Origin: Oikopleura dioica
Taxonomy: Eukaryota > Chordata > Appendicularia > Copelata > Oikopleuridae
NCBI GenBank assembly: GCA_907165135.1
Contig: OU015568.1
Location: forward strand, 4,224,501 to 4,288,500
Direction: 5' to 3'
Length of the DNA: 64,000 bases
Positions within the stretch are counted from its first letter, which is position 1; each line of letters opens with the position of its first letter. A program made the position numbers and the translations under genes. The notes under the pieces were generated by a model, which was given only the letters and a program-made list of their open reading frames with translations, was not told the DNA's origin and searched no databases. Of this stretch, positions 47,806 through 58,289 are shown piece after piece.

Positions 47806-48111
47806 ATGACGATTGGCGATTACAGAACCGATATTGAAAGATCAAAGCTGCTCGACCTTCCATATTTTCTTGAAATAGCCCTTTATGGAGCTTCTTGTTT
47901 TCGTTCAAGATGGGCGACAATGGAAGTCAATCAATTCGATATTCAGATTGTAAAAAGAGCCCTACAAATATTGTCGAATCCTTATTGGGTCAATGAAGTT
48001 CGGACGTTAGAAACGAGTGACGGGGAATTAGCTGTTGATACGGCTATTATGCTTGATGCGTTTTTTTTAATACATGGAAGAATACGAAATTCCGAGGGAC
48101 ACATTTTATGA
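47806..48111 (+). CDS. Second ORF of the LTR element, 101 aa
   Basis: The frame starts MTIGDYRTDIERSKLLDLPY and includes SCFRSRWATMEVNQFDIQ. It is separated from gag by about 195 bp. It matches no retroelement enzyme motif. Shorter overlapping frames follow (48179-48397 and 48304-48519), with hydrophobic stretches that may or may not be translated. Its role is unknown. Confidence 0.4.
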   Translation: MTIGDYRTDIERSKLLDLPYFLEIALYGASCFRSRWATMEVNQFDIQIVKRALQILSNPYWVNEVRTLETSDGELAVDTAIMLDAFFLIHGRIRNSEGHIL

Positions 48112-48603
48112 TTAAAGTCGCTGAAACTGGGTAAGAGGGACATATCTTCTATGAATTTTCGGGCTCTAGATCTTATGTATGAGGGATTTTACGAGAACTT
48201 TAAATTTGAAACAAGGGAAAAATCGCATTTTCAAATGTTTAAGGAGGCGAGGGGCAGTTCAATATGCGAAAAAGGGGCTTAAACATCATCGAATAAAAAT
48301 GCGATGTTTGGATTATTTGGGAAGAAATATGGCTCTGTTGTTATCCAATTTGCTTCTGCTGGAATTAATTCTTTTCAATGGATTGACGATTTTCTGATAT
48401 CCTTTTGGCGCTGCGTGCTTTACGAAAATATCGACATTCAAATTGGTTGTTATTTATCGACGTTTATTTGCTCATGGTGCTATCTTTATCTGGACAGTCG
48501 TAATGGTTTGGATTTATGATGATGCTTGCTTTGGCTTTATTTATTTACTGGATTTGGATTGCGAGGCATGATTAACGACAAAAATTTGAGGGGAGGAAGG
48601 GTT

Positions 48604-48813
48604 TGTGGATGCATAATATCTCGATTATCAGCGCTTGTCTGCTAGCGCACGCCTCCACACCGATAAGCTCAACCGGGGAGCCTTTCTGTTCATTCTGTTC
48701 ACTCTATGTCTTACCGAGCCACAGCATTTACTTTGAAATAAAACAACAATATTGAGACATTACAACTTGACCACTCCTTGCAGCCCAGAGATCAGATTTT
48801 ATCCACTGTTACA
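48604..48813 (+). repeat. 3' LTR, 210 bp
   Basis: It reads identically to the 5' LTR, follows a polypurine tract at 48588-48601 and is followed by the second copy of the ATGAT target duplication. Confidence 0.95.
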
Positions 48814-49002
48814 ATGATAATAAACTTTGAAGAAAAAAGGGACTTTGAGCTTGAAAACAAAAGGAAAGCCAAGTTTACGAGCATGATGTAAAAAGCTGTC
48901 AGAAAATATGTAATTTGTCCATTTTTTCTTGTTTTATGGCGAGAAGGGAAAACGGCTCGCGTACTTAACATTGATCTAAGGTTATCGTTAATAATTTGCG
49001 AG

Positions 49003-49855
49003 ATGAACCGGGCATATTCCGAGCGTCTTCATGTGAAATGCAAGGCTCCCGCAAATCTTACTTTGATACAAATTAAAGGCGGAGTACACGAGATAGGTCT
49101 AAGAGAAAACTGCGTGGTTTCATTGGAGATACGCCAGAATGGAATCGAAGCGTTTACGGAATTTGTCGCTCGAGACATGAGGGGCAAAACAATAAAAGAT
49201 ATATCGGGGATGAAGGTCGCGTATAAACTGAAGGAGGAAACAGCGAAGACATTCGAGAATCTTGACAAAGAACTTCGTCTCTTCATTTTGGAATTCAATC
49301 CGACATTCAAGTAATACAAAAATGTTCTTCCTTTTTAATTATTGAGTAATTAATTTCAGATTTTTCATTGAATTTCATTCCGTACAAAGGCAAGACGTTT
49401 TCTTGGAAAAAGTATCTTCATTAGGCGGAGTAATCTTTATCGCATAATCAATTATTATATACATTCAAACGTGTAGCTCCTGAAAAGCAGATACTTTGGG
49501 AAGATCTCAAAATGCAAGTTTTGTAAGTCGCTCTATGAGCGGCTTGTCACGGTCATTTTCATCCATGATGTCTTCGGATACAAAGAAACCCCAACGAGAT
49601 GAGGATCTTCTTTTCTATTTCAAAGAACTTAGCATTCATCGACTCAATGTTATTAGGAATTATGAACGAAAATTGAAAGAAAGTGCCGACAAAGAACATA
49701 AGTTCAAAAAAGTTGAGGCCCTTATCGGAGAAGTGAACAATGTACTCCGAGATGGTAGCACATCTAATAGTCTACCGTCCCTAAGAACAGAATCCGAAAG
49801 CAACTATTCAAATACTTTCGAAGATGATTTTTCCCAGCCTAATGATGACTACTAA
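49003..49855 (+). CDS. Unrecognised family, paralogue 2
   Basis: The first exon, 49003-49310, aligns residue for residue with paralogue 1 at 37090: RENCVVSLEIRQNG, EFVARDMRGK, MKVAYKLKEE and LFILEF, then KFFIEFH across an intron (about 49311-49360) in the same place. The last exon (about 49490-49855) starts in a Ser-rich stretch, has DLLFYFKELSIHR matching the IIFYYKNLSYYR block of paralogue 1, then a coiled helix and an acidic Ser-rich tail ending QPNDDY. The junction between about 49430 and 49490 does not close with certainty, and a short middle exon may be misplaced. It lies 190 bp downstream of the LTR element. Confidence 0.65.
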
Positions 49856-50422
49856 TGATGATTCACAGCTTCAGAAGGCTCTGATCTTGGTTTCAACAAG
49901 AGAATATTCCGAAGATAAAATTCTGAATATTACATAATCACTTCAACTAACAAATTCGGCCGCTGTGCACAAATTTGCGGATCTAACATTCATTTTTATT
50001 CTGTTATAAAACTCAACATCAAATTTACTCTTGGTTCTTTGCATCACAGTACTACGAATAAAATTCACTTCAATCAAATTTTTACCCCGGCAATGAAAGT
50101 TTCGGCAGAGATTGAAATCAACAAGGAGAATTCTTCAAGTCCTGGCTTGAAAAGAGCTCTGATCTTTCAGCAATTTGAGAGCAAATTTATCTTTGATTTT
50201 AAATGCCATAAAAATCATCTACTTCAGCCTTTTGAATGACTGTAGGATCCAATTAAGCCAAGTAAGAAGCAGTTTTCTAATCACGAACCCGTAGGTTCGG
50301 CTCTACCCAATCATCCACTGCTGATTATGGCACCATGCCAATATGTAGAATTAATCAGTCAATTTTTCATCCAATTTTCCGAAATTCTGACAGCAAATCG
50401 TAAAAAAAAGATAGAGAAAGAA

Positions 50423-52225
50423 ATGAGTCAAATAAGCAAATCAGCGCCTCTTTTAGCCAGAAAAAGAGATAGCAAGGGCGAAGATCAGAATGAAGAAGAA
50501 GGAACCAAGTCCTCTGGGAATAAATGGAGCATTTTGTTCCTACTTGCTGTTTCTCTTGCAAGGAACAGTTTAAATGCATCGTTTTGTTATTAAAGATAAA
50601 GAAATAGTAGCAACTCAGAAAAGGGTTGCCATGGGGATTTTCAACTCGATAACTGGACCTACTCTTCCCGTTCTAGCGCAGGAAAGAGGAGATTAATATC
50701 ATTAGAATCTTGACTTCTTGGTGATATTCTCATTAAAGCATGTCTGTAAATCACCAACCACCGTCAGTTGGATATTCTCCGGCCGATCCGTTGGATTCCT
50801 CATCGGCTCAGGGCAGGGCTCCTTTGTGATAAGAGCTTATCACTAGGAAAGCGCCTTCAAGACTGGATGGCCGAGCGGTCTAAGGCGTTGGATTAAGGCT
50901 CCAATCTCTTCGGGGGCGTGGGTTCGAATCCCACTTCAGTCAAACCTTTTTGAAGATTCTAGAGCCCGAACAAGCACTTTCCTCCGTCTTCGACCGTTTT
51001 GGGATTTCTCAAATGCTCATGCTCTCTATCAGCGTTTTGCTGTGCGCAGTTGGCTTGGCCTTGATGCCGATTTTGACGGATCTTTGGCTCTTGATCATTA
51101 TTGTGACGATGACGGGAATTATTGCTGGATACATTGATGCAGCGATTCAGTGCATTATGTTGAAAGTCTGGGGAGCAAAGAAATCGGCGTCGATTTTGCA
51201 GCTTCATCATTTTACCTTTTCTATCGGTGCTTTTCTCTCTCCGATTTTAGGTAAATAAAGGCCTTAGCAGATGATTTTAATCAATTATTCTAGTGACACC
51301 ATTCTACAGCGGCGACGATGATGTTTGCGTCGACGATACTGATGACAACAACGACCCAGTATGCATTGGAATAGGCGACAATAATGCAATTTTGACCCCA
51401 TTTCTCATCTCTGCTGGTTTCATCGCGGCTGTTTTCGGTCTGATGATTTGGCTGTATTTTGTCGACATCACGGAGAAAATCAAGGAAGACAATCAAGAAT
51501 CCGCGGATGAACGAAAAGAAGATGCTCTTGGTGATTTATGGCATTACTTTATCCCCGTGATCGTTTTCTACTTCTGCATTGTTTCTGGTGAAAATGTTTA
51601 TCAGTCGAATATCTTTTCGGTAAGAAACATGACCTTGTCTCATTTCATAAAGAAAAACTCAGTATGCTGCGTGTAAAGTCGGATGGGACAGTCGGAACGC
51701 TTCGATTCTCAATTCGATCTTTTGGGCTGGATTCGGAATTGGCCGGGGATCAGGAATTTTCTTCAGGTGGAATTTTTTTCTTTCAAAAATAATATTTTAT
51801 TAAGCCGTCTTTTACGACCAAGAACATACATCCTCATCGACCTGTTAATTTGCGCTCTAACGGCAACTTTTCTCTCAATTTTCCCCACTAACGAAATCAT
51901 GCTCTGGATTGGCTCCTTCACTTACGGCCTTGGAATCGCAACACTGTACTCTTGCGGAATCAGTTACAGTCACGAGCTGACGAATGTCTCGGGAAAGTGG
52001 ATAGTCGTTTTTGGAATTGGAAATGCCATCGGAGCAATGTCGATGCCGATCGTTGGAACGGCTCTTGTGTTTGACTCCGGAAGTCCAGAATCGCTGATGT
52101 ATCTTCTCGCCGGTCTTACAGGGCTGAACATTCTGGCGTTTGGTGGAATGCATCTTTTGGGGACTGTTTTTGGTCCTTTGCCAAAGCTGCTCAGAAAAAC
52201 CGCGGAAAAAGAATCTTCATTTTAG
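50423..52225 (+). CDS. MFS transporter, sodium-dependent glucose transporter 1 / MFSD4-like
   Basis: The ATG at 50423 starts a cytosolic tail (MSQISKSAPLLARKRDSKG) and TM1 (WSILFLLAVSLARN). Later blocks are NSITGPTLPVLAQE, WIFSGRSVGFLIGSGQG, FDRFGISQMLMLSISVLLCA, YIDAAIQCIMLKVWG and LQLHHFTFSIGAFLSPIL. After them come a cytosolic acidic loop, FWAGFGIGRGSGIFFRLL, TYGLGIATLYSCGISY and a last TM pair, ending EKESSF. The GRSxGFLIG motif and 12-TM layout match the MFSD4/NaGLT1 branch, which carries sugars or related solutes. The 3' half (50950-52225) closes well with introns of 38-44 nt; junctions between 50570 and 50950 are uncertain, partly because a tRNA gene lies in one intron. AATAAA is at 52249. 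Confidence 0.8.
50861..50942 (+). tRNA. tRNA-Leu (anticodon AAG), nested in the MFS gene
   Basis: An 82-nt cloverleaf. The acceptor stem pairs GACTGGA with TTCAGTC with one G-T pair. The D arm is GGCCGAGCGGTCTAAGGC. The anticodon stem TTGGA/TCCAA has loop TTAAGGC, giving AAG. A long variable arm follows (TCTCTTCGGGGGC), as expected for leucine. The T arm is GTGGGTTCGAATCCCAC with discriminator A. Internal A and B box promoters are intact. It sits on the same strand as the MFS gene, a few bases before a coding exon. Confidence 0.95.
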
Positions 52226-52346
52226 AATTTTTTTTTCATCTTATTAGAATAAATTTTGTTGAAAATTGAATATTTACTGTATTGAAGAATTGGCAGTGCT
52301 TGGTAATAAATAATTGTTGAATGGAAGTGATGATTGAAGTAGATTT

Positions 52347-55300
52347 TCAAGGTGAAACGCCGATGAATGCGTTCCTCCTCGTTCGTTGCTGGTGATCCTC
52401 TTCGGTGACTTCGAAGGAAACATTTTGAGGAAAGGTGCAGGAGCCGTAAGAGACGCTGCGATTCCAACTGTCAGTTTTATTTACATCGATTTTTCTATGA
52501 AGATAAAATGAGAAAACGCTTACCAAGAAATAATTCGTAAAAATTGATAAAAAATATTTTTCTTTTATAAAAATTGGAAACAAAAACATACGTCGGAGGG
52601 CTTTTTGAAAGGCTGTTTGAAGTCTTAATAAAAATATTCGATTATCATCCCTTTTTCTAGTCAAAAACAAACTTACCGATCTTGGTCGGACTCTGGATTA
52701 CTCGAAAAGGTCTCACCAGAATCGATCGTTGAGTCTGTTGCAACTTCTCTCAGCGCCGCCAGCAGCGATTTAATACTGCTGATTTCTAATCAACTACAGT
52801 AAGAGTGTCTTCATAACTTCTGTCTTACCTTGCTTCACGACTTCTTGTTTCTCCTCGAGCCCTTTGATCTGATTGCTCAATTTTCCTATCAGATGATCTT
52901 GCAGAATTATATTCGATTGTTGTCTCTCCCTTTTTTCCTGATCACGGGATAGGTCAGGTGAGGAGATCTCAGAGGAGATCGTTTCCGGATGACGATGGGA
53001 GTTGGAGTGGGAATGGGAGTTGTCATCGTTTGAGTTTTCCACTTGATTGGTTTTTAAGCTCTTTAGCTTGTCCATCAAAGAGCTGAATTTTTGTCGGAAG
53101 CGAAGGAGAAGCAGTACTTACACAGGACTACTGGCTTTCTTCCTGATCGATCCATTTTTGGACGGTGCTTCGGAGCAAAGTGCACTCTTATCCTTGATTT
53201 TCCCGTTGACAGCTTTTGTCTTTCCCTTGAATTTTGAATTCAGGGCATTTCTTCCTGCCGACAGCCATCTTAAATGAATCATAAAAAATGAACAGGGCAG
53301 TTTTCTCGGTAAAAAATATACTTCTAATTCTTGAATGTGATGGTTTCAAGAATATCTCGTTTGATGAATAAGTTGTTAGTCTTGTTAGTTTATTGATTAA
53401 AGCTGGCAGAGGATGCTAAATTTTTATTTTTTCTTACAAGCGCCTTATGCGGGATCTGCCCTCGCAGATAGTTGAAAGCGGAGATATTCTTCTAAAATAT
53501 GAGAGCGTAATTTTTGGAACTATACTGTATGTTTCACACAGTATCAGACTTGAGGTATACCTCTCTCTGAATTTGCGATGAATCATGAAATTACTTACTT
53601 AAGTTTTGTATTATTTTCATTGACCGGAGTCGAGTTGCCTCCTTTTCTGACCATTTTTTCAAGCGCATCAAGTTTTCTGGAAATATACGTCGTCGTTATC
53701 GCTGTGTCATCGACCAAAAACTCTTTTTCCAACGATTGACCGACGGTTTCCGTCGACGTTTTCACACGTCGCCATTGCCAGAGAGCGTCGACATATGATT
53801 TGTGCGCGTGTCGACGGAGTCGATATCTATTTCATCACGCCGATCAATAATAGAAAAGAATTCAATGAATTACTTGGTAAAAGTCATTCTTCGGGCGAAT
53901 CCGTTTCCTCCTTCGTTGTCGCGGTCTTTTTGACGCTGGTAGAATCGCCAAGTCGCTTGAATGAGTTTTGCAGCGGCGTGCCGACGAATCTGATCAGCAC
54001 CTGAAAATTTCGAAATGTTTTTGAAGTAAAATTGAATTACAGTAATATTATAAATTTTTTTTAATAAATTTTAAGTAAATATTTTGCAACTCGCGGTAGA
54101 ACTGCTTCTGAACAGGCAGCAGATATTATTTTTTCCAGATCAATGTTACTGTTTACAATTTTTGGAAAATGTTCGAACTAAAAACATCGTTATGGTGTTT
54201 AATGATAGGCTATCATTGATAGCTTACGTTGTTTTTCTACGGATGCCAAAATCCTCTTCTCATCCGGCGGAATCACCAGCGTATCTGATAAAACTCCAAC
54301 GATCAAAGCAGTTTGAAATATTCCCAAGAGAGACAGAAGCGAGATGATGATTCTAGAGAGCCAGTAGCAAGGAGTGAAATCTCCAAAACCGAGATTTGTG
54401 ATTGTTACTCCCATCATCCAAACAACATCCGTGTACTCTGAAATTCAAATTATAAGAGTCTTCAAAGAAAAACCCTTCTGAAGAGTTTTGAATTGACGTA
54501 CCCATGCATTTTCCGCGAAGTCGCTCGAGGGCAAAAACAATGTATCCGACGGCAAATACGTTGAATAAGTAAAGCGCCATTAACATGGGAAGCGGTTTCT
54601 TTAGAAAGTAGCTCTAAATAATGCATGAAAAACACTTGATACTTGGATGCCTTCTGACCTTCAGAAGAAAGGTTGAAGACAGCTTCACCGAAGCAACCGT
54701 TTTGAGAATCTCGGTCATTCGATGATATCGCATCGGGTGGTGTTCTCGCATGTACTGAAAAGATTTTAAGCATATTTATGGATGAGGACAAAGAACATAC
54801 CTTGACGATATGATAAAGCCTCGCAAAAGTAACAAGCTGCATTTCTGTCGGAAAAAATTTCGGGAATCCTGGCGGTAAGTGAATGACGCATAATATCAGT
54901 TCTGCATAAAGTGCTCCAGCAAGAGGGGAGAAGAATAAGTTCACTGAGTCCGAAAGATGATGCCTAAAACTTATAACTCGAAAGAATGCTATTTCTTGTC
55001 ACCTGACAACAAGAAGTCTTCTCTCTAACTCGGAGTACCACCAAATCAAGCCGACGGTCAAAACCGTCAAGACGGAAATTGTGACTCTGACTGCAAAAGC
55101 CAGTGCTTTGAAAAAGTGTCGTTTTGTCTGTTGCCCGGGATTGTTTTCGAGGATCGAGCTATTTTGAGTTGCATTTTCGTTCCATGAAAATTGGCATCCA
55201 GGATTTTTTACGACGCAGGTGTCTTCAACCACTCCCACGATGTCGCCCTTTTCTTTGTAGTTGAGTTCTATGTCCAGTATGCTTAATACAGTAATTGAGG

Positions 55301-55667
55301 AAATTGAGGGATAAAATAGTGACACCCTTATTTAATCTTTTTTTGTTGAAAAATAGAGCATATGACAAATGAAAGTCTTCATGAAAATTCACAGTCTCTT
55401 TCATACCTGAATACTACTGTAATAACAGCAACAGCCAGTAATGCCGCGCTAGCTTGCCGTAGACTTCTGTAGACTCGAACCTTGAGCAGCTCTTTCCGTT
55501 CAAACTCCGCCACATCTCGCCACTATTCACGGTTTTTTCGATTTCAAAAAACAAGAAAAAAAATGTTCTCTTCCTTGATTTCAAAGAAAAATTTCACAAA
55601 TTTTGAGTAGAAATTATACCTTTTTAAATCTTTCAAGTAGATGGTCGATTTTCGGCTTGACAAACAT
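52347..55667 (-). CDS. Small-conductance calcium-activated (SK) potassium channel
   Basis: Fourteen exons run down the minus strand: 55667-55620, 55522-55407, 55281-55003, 54963-54801, 54754-54659, 54613-54502, 54437-54228, 54177-54157, 54000-53874, 53826-53599, 53268-53122, 53082-52829, 52785-52677 and 52467-52347. They close in phase. S1 reads ALLAVAVITVVFRSILDIEL, S2 VLTVLTVGLIWWYSELE, S3 LYAELILCVIHLPPGFP and S5 LYLFNVFAVGYIVFALE. The filter is TITNLGFGDFTP, with Phe in place of the usual Tyr. After S6 comes the calmodulin-binding helix (RRHAAAKLIQATWRFYQRQK), as in SK channels, which are gated by calmodulin-bound calcium. The C-terminal tail is long, with His/Ser repeats and a coiled coil (LSNQIKGLEEKQEVVKQ). 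An ectodomain loop after S1 carries several N-glycosylation sites. It is tail-to-tail with the MFS gene, 122 bp between stops. Confidence 0.88.
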
Positions 55668-56052
55668 CTCTTAGAAAAAAGAAGTTAGCATCTCTCCAGT
55701 TCTCTTGCAACGGGAGAAATGGGGTCTGAGATTTGGCATAAAGTCGGATCACGATCGAATCCGAAAATAAATTGGAAAATATAAAATCCTCCCAAAGGAC
55801 CAGAATCAGCAGAAAAAATTCGCTCTCTCTTTTTCGTCGAAAAAAACTGAGTTCAAAATATTTAGCAATCGTCGACTGACAAAAAAGGCCTTGGCAATTG
55901 GTGAGGCTTTATTAACCTTTTTTCAAGGGTAATCTTATTTGGTGGTTTCAGAGTTCAAAATAAAAACTAAGGAGTCTATTTTGACATAATCTCAACAAAA
56001 AGGGATGAACCCTATTCGCGATCAACACCATTTTATGACTCATTTTTGACCC
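55668..56052. other. Upstream region of the SK channel, no gene
   Basis: No coding frame is supported. It should contain the SK promoter, but I see no element that I can name. Confidence 0.35.
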
Positions 56053-56775
56053 TTTTTAGGGGGTAGGCTTCATTTCCCCAAGAGCTTCATTTCCCCAGAG
56101 CTTCATCTCCCCAAGACCTTCATTTCCCCAGCCTGGGCAGATGAAGCTCTTGGGGAGATGAAGCTCTGGGGAAATGAAGCTTTAAATTGCGTGGGCAAGT
56201 TGTACTTAGTGTTCAATGGCTGAGCAGGGCTGTGCAACAAAACTTATTTTTCATTAACTTTGAAAGTCTTAAATATGTGTTCATAAAAGAAAAAAGTCTT
56301 TCTTAGCCATCATAATAATGTTTTCCTTCTTTATGAAACGTCGTTCCTTAATAATTATCGCACAATAATCGAGCTTAAGGGGGTGGTGGTCGAAAATTAG
56401 GATTTTTAATAAATGACGATAAATAAAGAAATATAAAAAAAAAACGGTAATATGCGAAGTTTGAACCGGTAACTTTCCATTGTCTAGCAGACTTATTCAA
56501 TAGAAACAGTTTTGATAAAATATTTTGGATACATGTAATTTTTGAAAGATATAACTTGATTTTATTTTATTATTGCAACGAATTCGTGTTCAATACGAAA
56601 AGGATTAATATTTCTCAAAAAATTCTTGAAATTTTCCTTTTTTTTCTTAAATATTTTAAAAGTCGAATAAGAGCTTCATTGGCCGAAGAGCTTCATCTCC
56701 CCAAGAGCTTCATCTGCCCAGGCTGGGGAAACGAAGCTCTTGGGGAGATGAAGCCTACCCCTTTTTAGGAGTTGT
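56053..56775. mobile_element. Fold-back element with subrepeated ends
   Basis: The ends read CCTTTTTAGGGGGTAGGCTT on the left and GAAGCCTACCCCTTTTTAGG on the right, as inverted copies. Each end is itself a hairpin made of the unit AAGCTTCATCTCCCCAAG in both directions, meeting at CCCAGCCTGGGCAGATG on the left and CTGCCCAGGCTGGGG on the right. The 450-bp interior is AT-rich and non-coding. Confidence 0.75.
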
Positions 56776-57260
56776 TTTCAAAAAATTGTAAAAAAAGTTT
56801 TCGTACTTGTATTTTTTCTTATGATTTTTGTATTGGACATTCGTCTAGAATTCTCCTCCTCTTCGACAAAAGCCCGACAAATGGAATATCTCCTCAGAAA
56901 ATAGCCATAGCGCAAGTCCGAGTGGGAAATGAGCTCCGACTTGCGCTTGCTGTTTGTCATTCCTCGATAATTGCAAATGGCCATTCTCTGTCGAAAGTAA
57001 TTATTTTTCCGGAGCCGCTTCGATAAAAAGAAATAAAGCACCCAACTACAAGCACACATCAAAAGCAACAACAAGCTATGTATAACTGCCACATAACTAT
57101 TGGAAAAAAAAGAAACGGCGAAGAAGATGCTGAATGCAGAAGATGATACATTATCGGAATATTGGAAATTGTGACAGACGAAAAAATGAGTCTATCTTCA
57201 TCAGAATTTACCTGTTTCTCATGTAAACCCCCTTATTTTCCTTCATCAAATCCGTTAAAA

Positions 57261-57537
57261 TGGGGTTGTCAGGAACACACAAAATATCCCGACATATTTT
57301 GCGTGAAAAATTTCAACCAATTAGAAGCCTGGATTCGGCAAACCGGCCAATCAGAACCCTGGATTTGGCAAATTAGCCAATCAGAAGCCTGGATTCGGCA
57401 AACTGGCCAATCAGAAGCCTGGATTTGGAAAACTGGCCAATCAGAAGCCTGGATTCGGCAAACCAGCCAATCAGAAACCGAGAAGCCGCCCACGCAAAAT
57501 CCCCCGAAATTTTTTTCTCGGTTCCTGACGCCACCCT
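57261..57537. mobile_element. MITE family A, copy 2, with expanded tandem core
   Basis: The ends GGGGTTGTCAGGAACACAC and TCGGTTCCTGACGCCACCC match the family A termini. The core contains five tandem copies of a roughly 30-bp unit, CCAATCAGAAGCCTGGATT plus CGGCAAACTGG, against two boxes in the other copies. The repeat happens to be open in frame and gives a misleading repeated-peptide ORF. Confidence 0.8.
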
Positions 57538-58082
57538 AAATGGGGACTCTTTATTTGATAAGGGTATCAGTGATACCGTATCACTTACTTTGTAAAACTT
57601 GAATTCCCCTCATAAAAGTTCTTGTTCTTTCTTTTTTTGTCCCTTTCTCTCCTTCAAATGTTTAGCGAAAAAAACGCAGTGGTTGAAAGTGAAGGTGCGG
57701 CATGTTTGAAAATCTGAGATGATCCGGCTGCGGCGAACCTGGCGAAAGAATACAGAAAAACGCTGCTCATCCAGAATAGAAAAACGCGCAGAACAGCTGT
57801 TACTATCCAAATTCAGCATTTTTTGATAGTGAGAATTATTAACTTCGATCTTATGTTTCTTCGATCGCGAATGAGACTATCAGCTTGACGTTAGACGACC
57901 TTGAGTCTACCGACTAAGCATCAGTTAATAAGCTCAAGTCCGAGGAGAAAGTCCGCTGTTACTGTAACTCAAGGACGACCTGTTTAGCAGTTACCGTATT
58001 AACCTAATTTATCGAAGAATTGAAGCTTTTTTATAATAAAAAGAAAAGATTTAGATCAAAAAAGTGCGTTTTGATCATTTCG
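57538..58082. other. Intergenic stretch with one shared palindromic motif
   Basis: A 28-bp sequence at 57558-57585 containing ATCAGTGATACCGTATCACT is identical to 34033-34060. Nothing else was recognised. ORF 57610-57819 on the minus strand is weak. Confidence 0.4.
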
Positions 58083-58247
58083 TCAATGTCGAAAAGTCAA
58101 GGAATGTCGGAAATGTCAATAATGTCAGGAGTGTCAGTAATGTCAGCATATATCTGCTATCTTATCCAACTTAGTAAGGGATTTATTTAAGATTTCTATA
58201 AGTGACATTTTTGACATTCTTGACATTCCTAACATTTCTGCCTTAGT
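58083..58247. repeat. Inverted arrays of AATGTC units
   Basis: The left array (58083-58147) has about seven copies of AATGTC followed by AGT, AAT or similar. The right array (58200-58247) has the reverse complement, GACATT, about five times. Together they form a subrepeated fold-back like those at 41.3 and 56.05 kb. Confidence 0.7.
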
Positions 58248-58289
58248 CATTATCCCCCTGACAAAAAGAAAAAATAAAGCAAGAAACAA

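Larger units (their letters stand above)
44591..48818 (+). mobile_element. LTR retrotransposon lacking pol, with 5-bp target-site duplication
   Basis: The element spans 44596-48813 (4,218 bp) between direct copies of ATGAT at 44591-44595 and 48814-48818. The two LTRs are 210 bp each, appear identical by eye, and have TG...CA ends. A candidate tRNA primer-binding site (TGGTGACAAAGG) starts three bases after the 5' LTR. A polypurine tract (GAGGGGAGGAAGGG) abuts the 3' LTR. The interior has one gag-like ORF and short ORFs after it, but I see no reverse transcriptase, integrase or protease motif. It therefore needs enzymes from another element. Larvaceans carry Ty3/gypsy-like Tor elements; relationship to them is inference. 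Confidence 0.92.

Noticed and set aside
57162-57539. 125-codon ORF with repeated WIRQTGQSEA peptide
   Set aside because: The repeat is the amplified CCAAT core of a MITE. The unit happens to be a multiple of three without stops; both strands are open, and no coding bias is seen.
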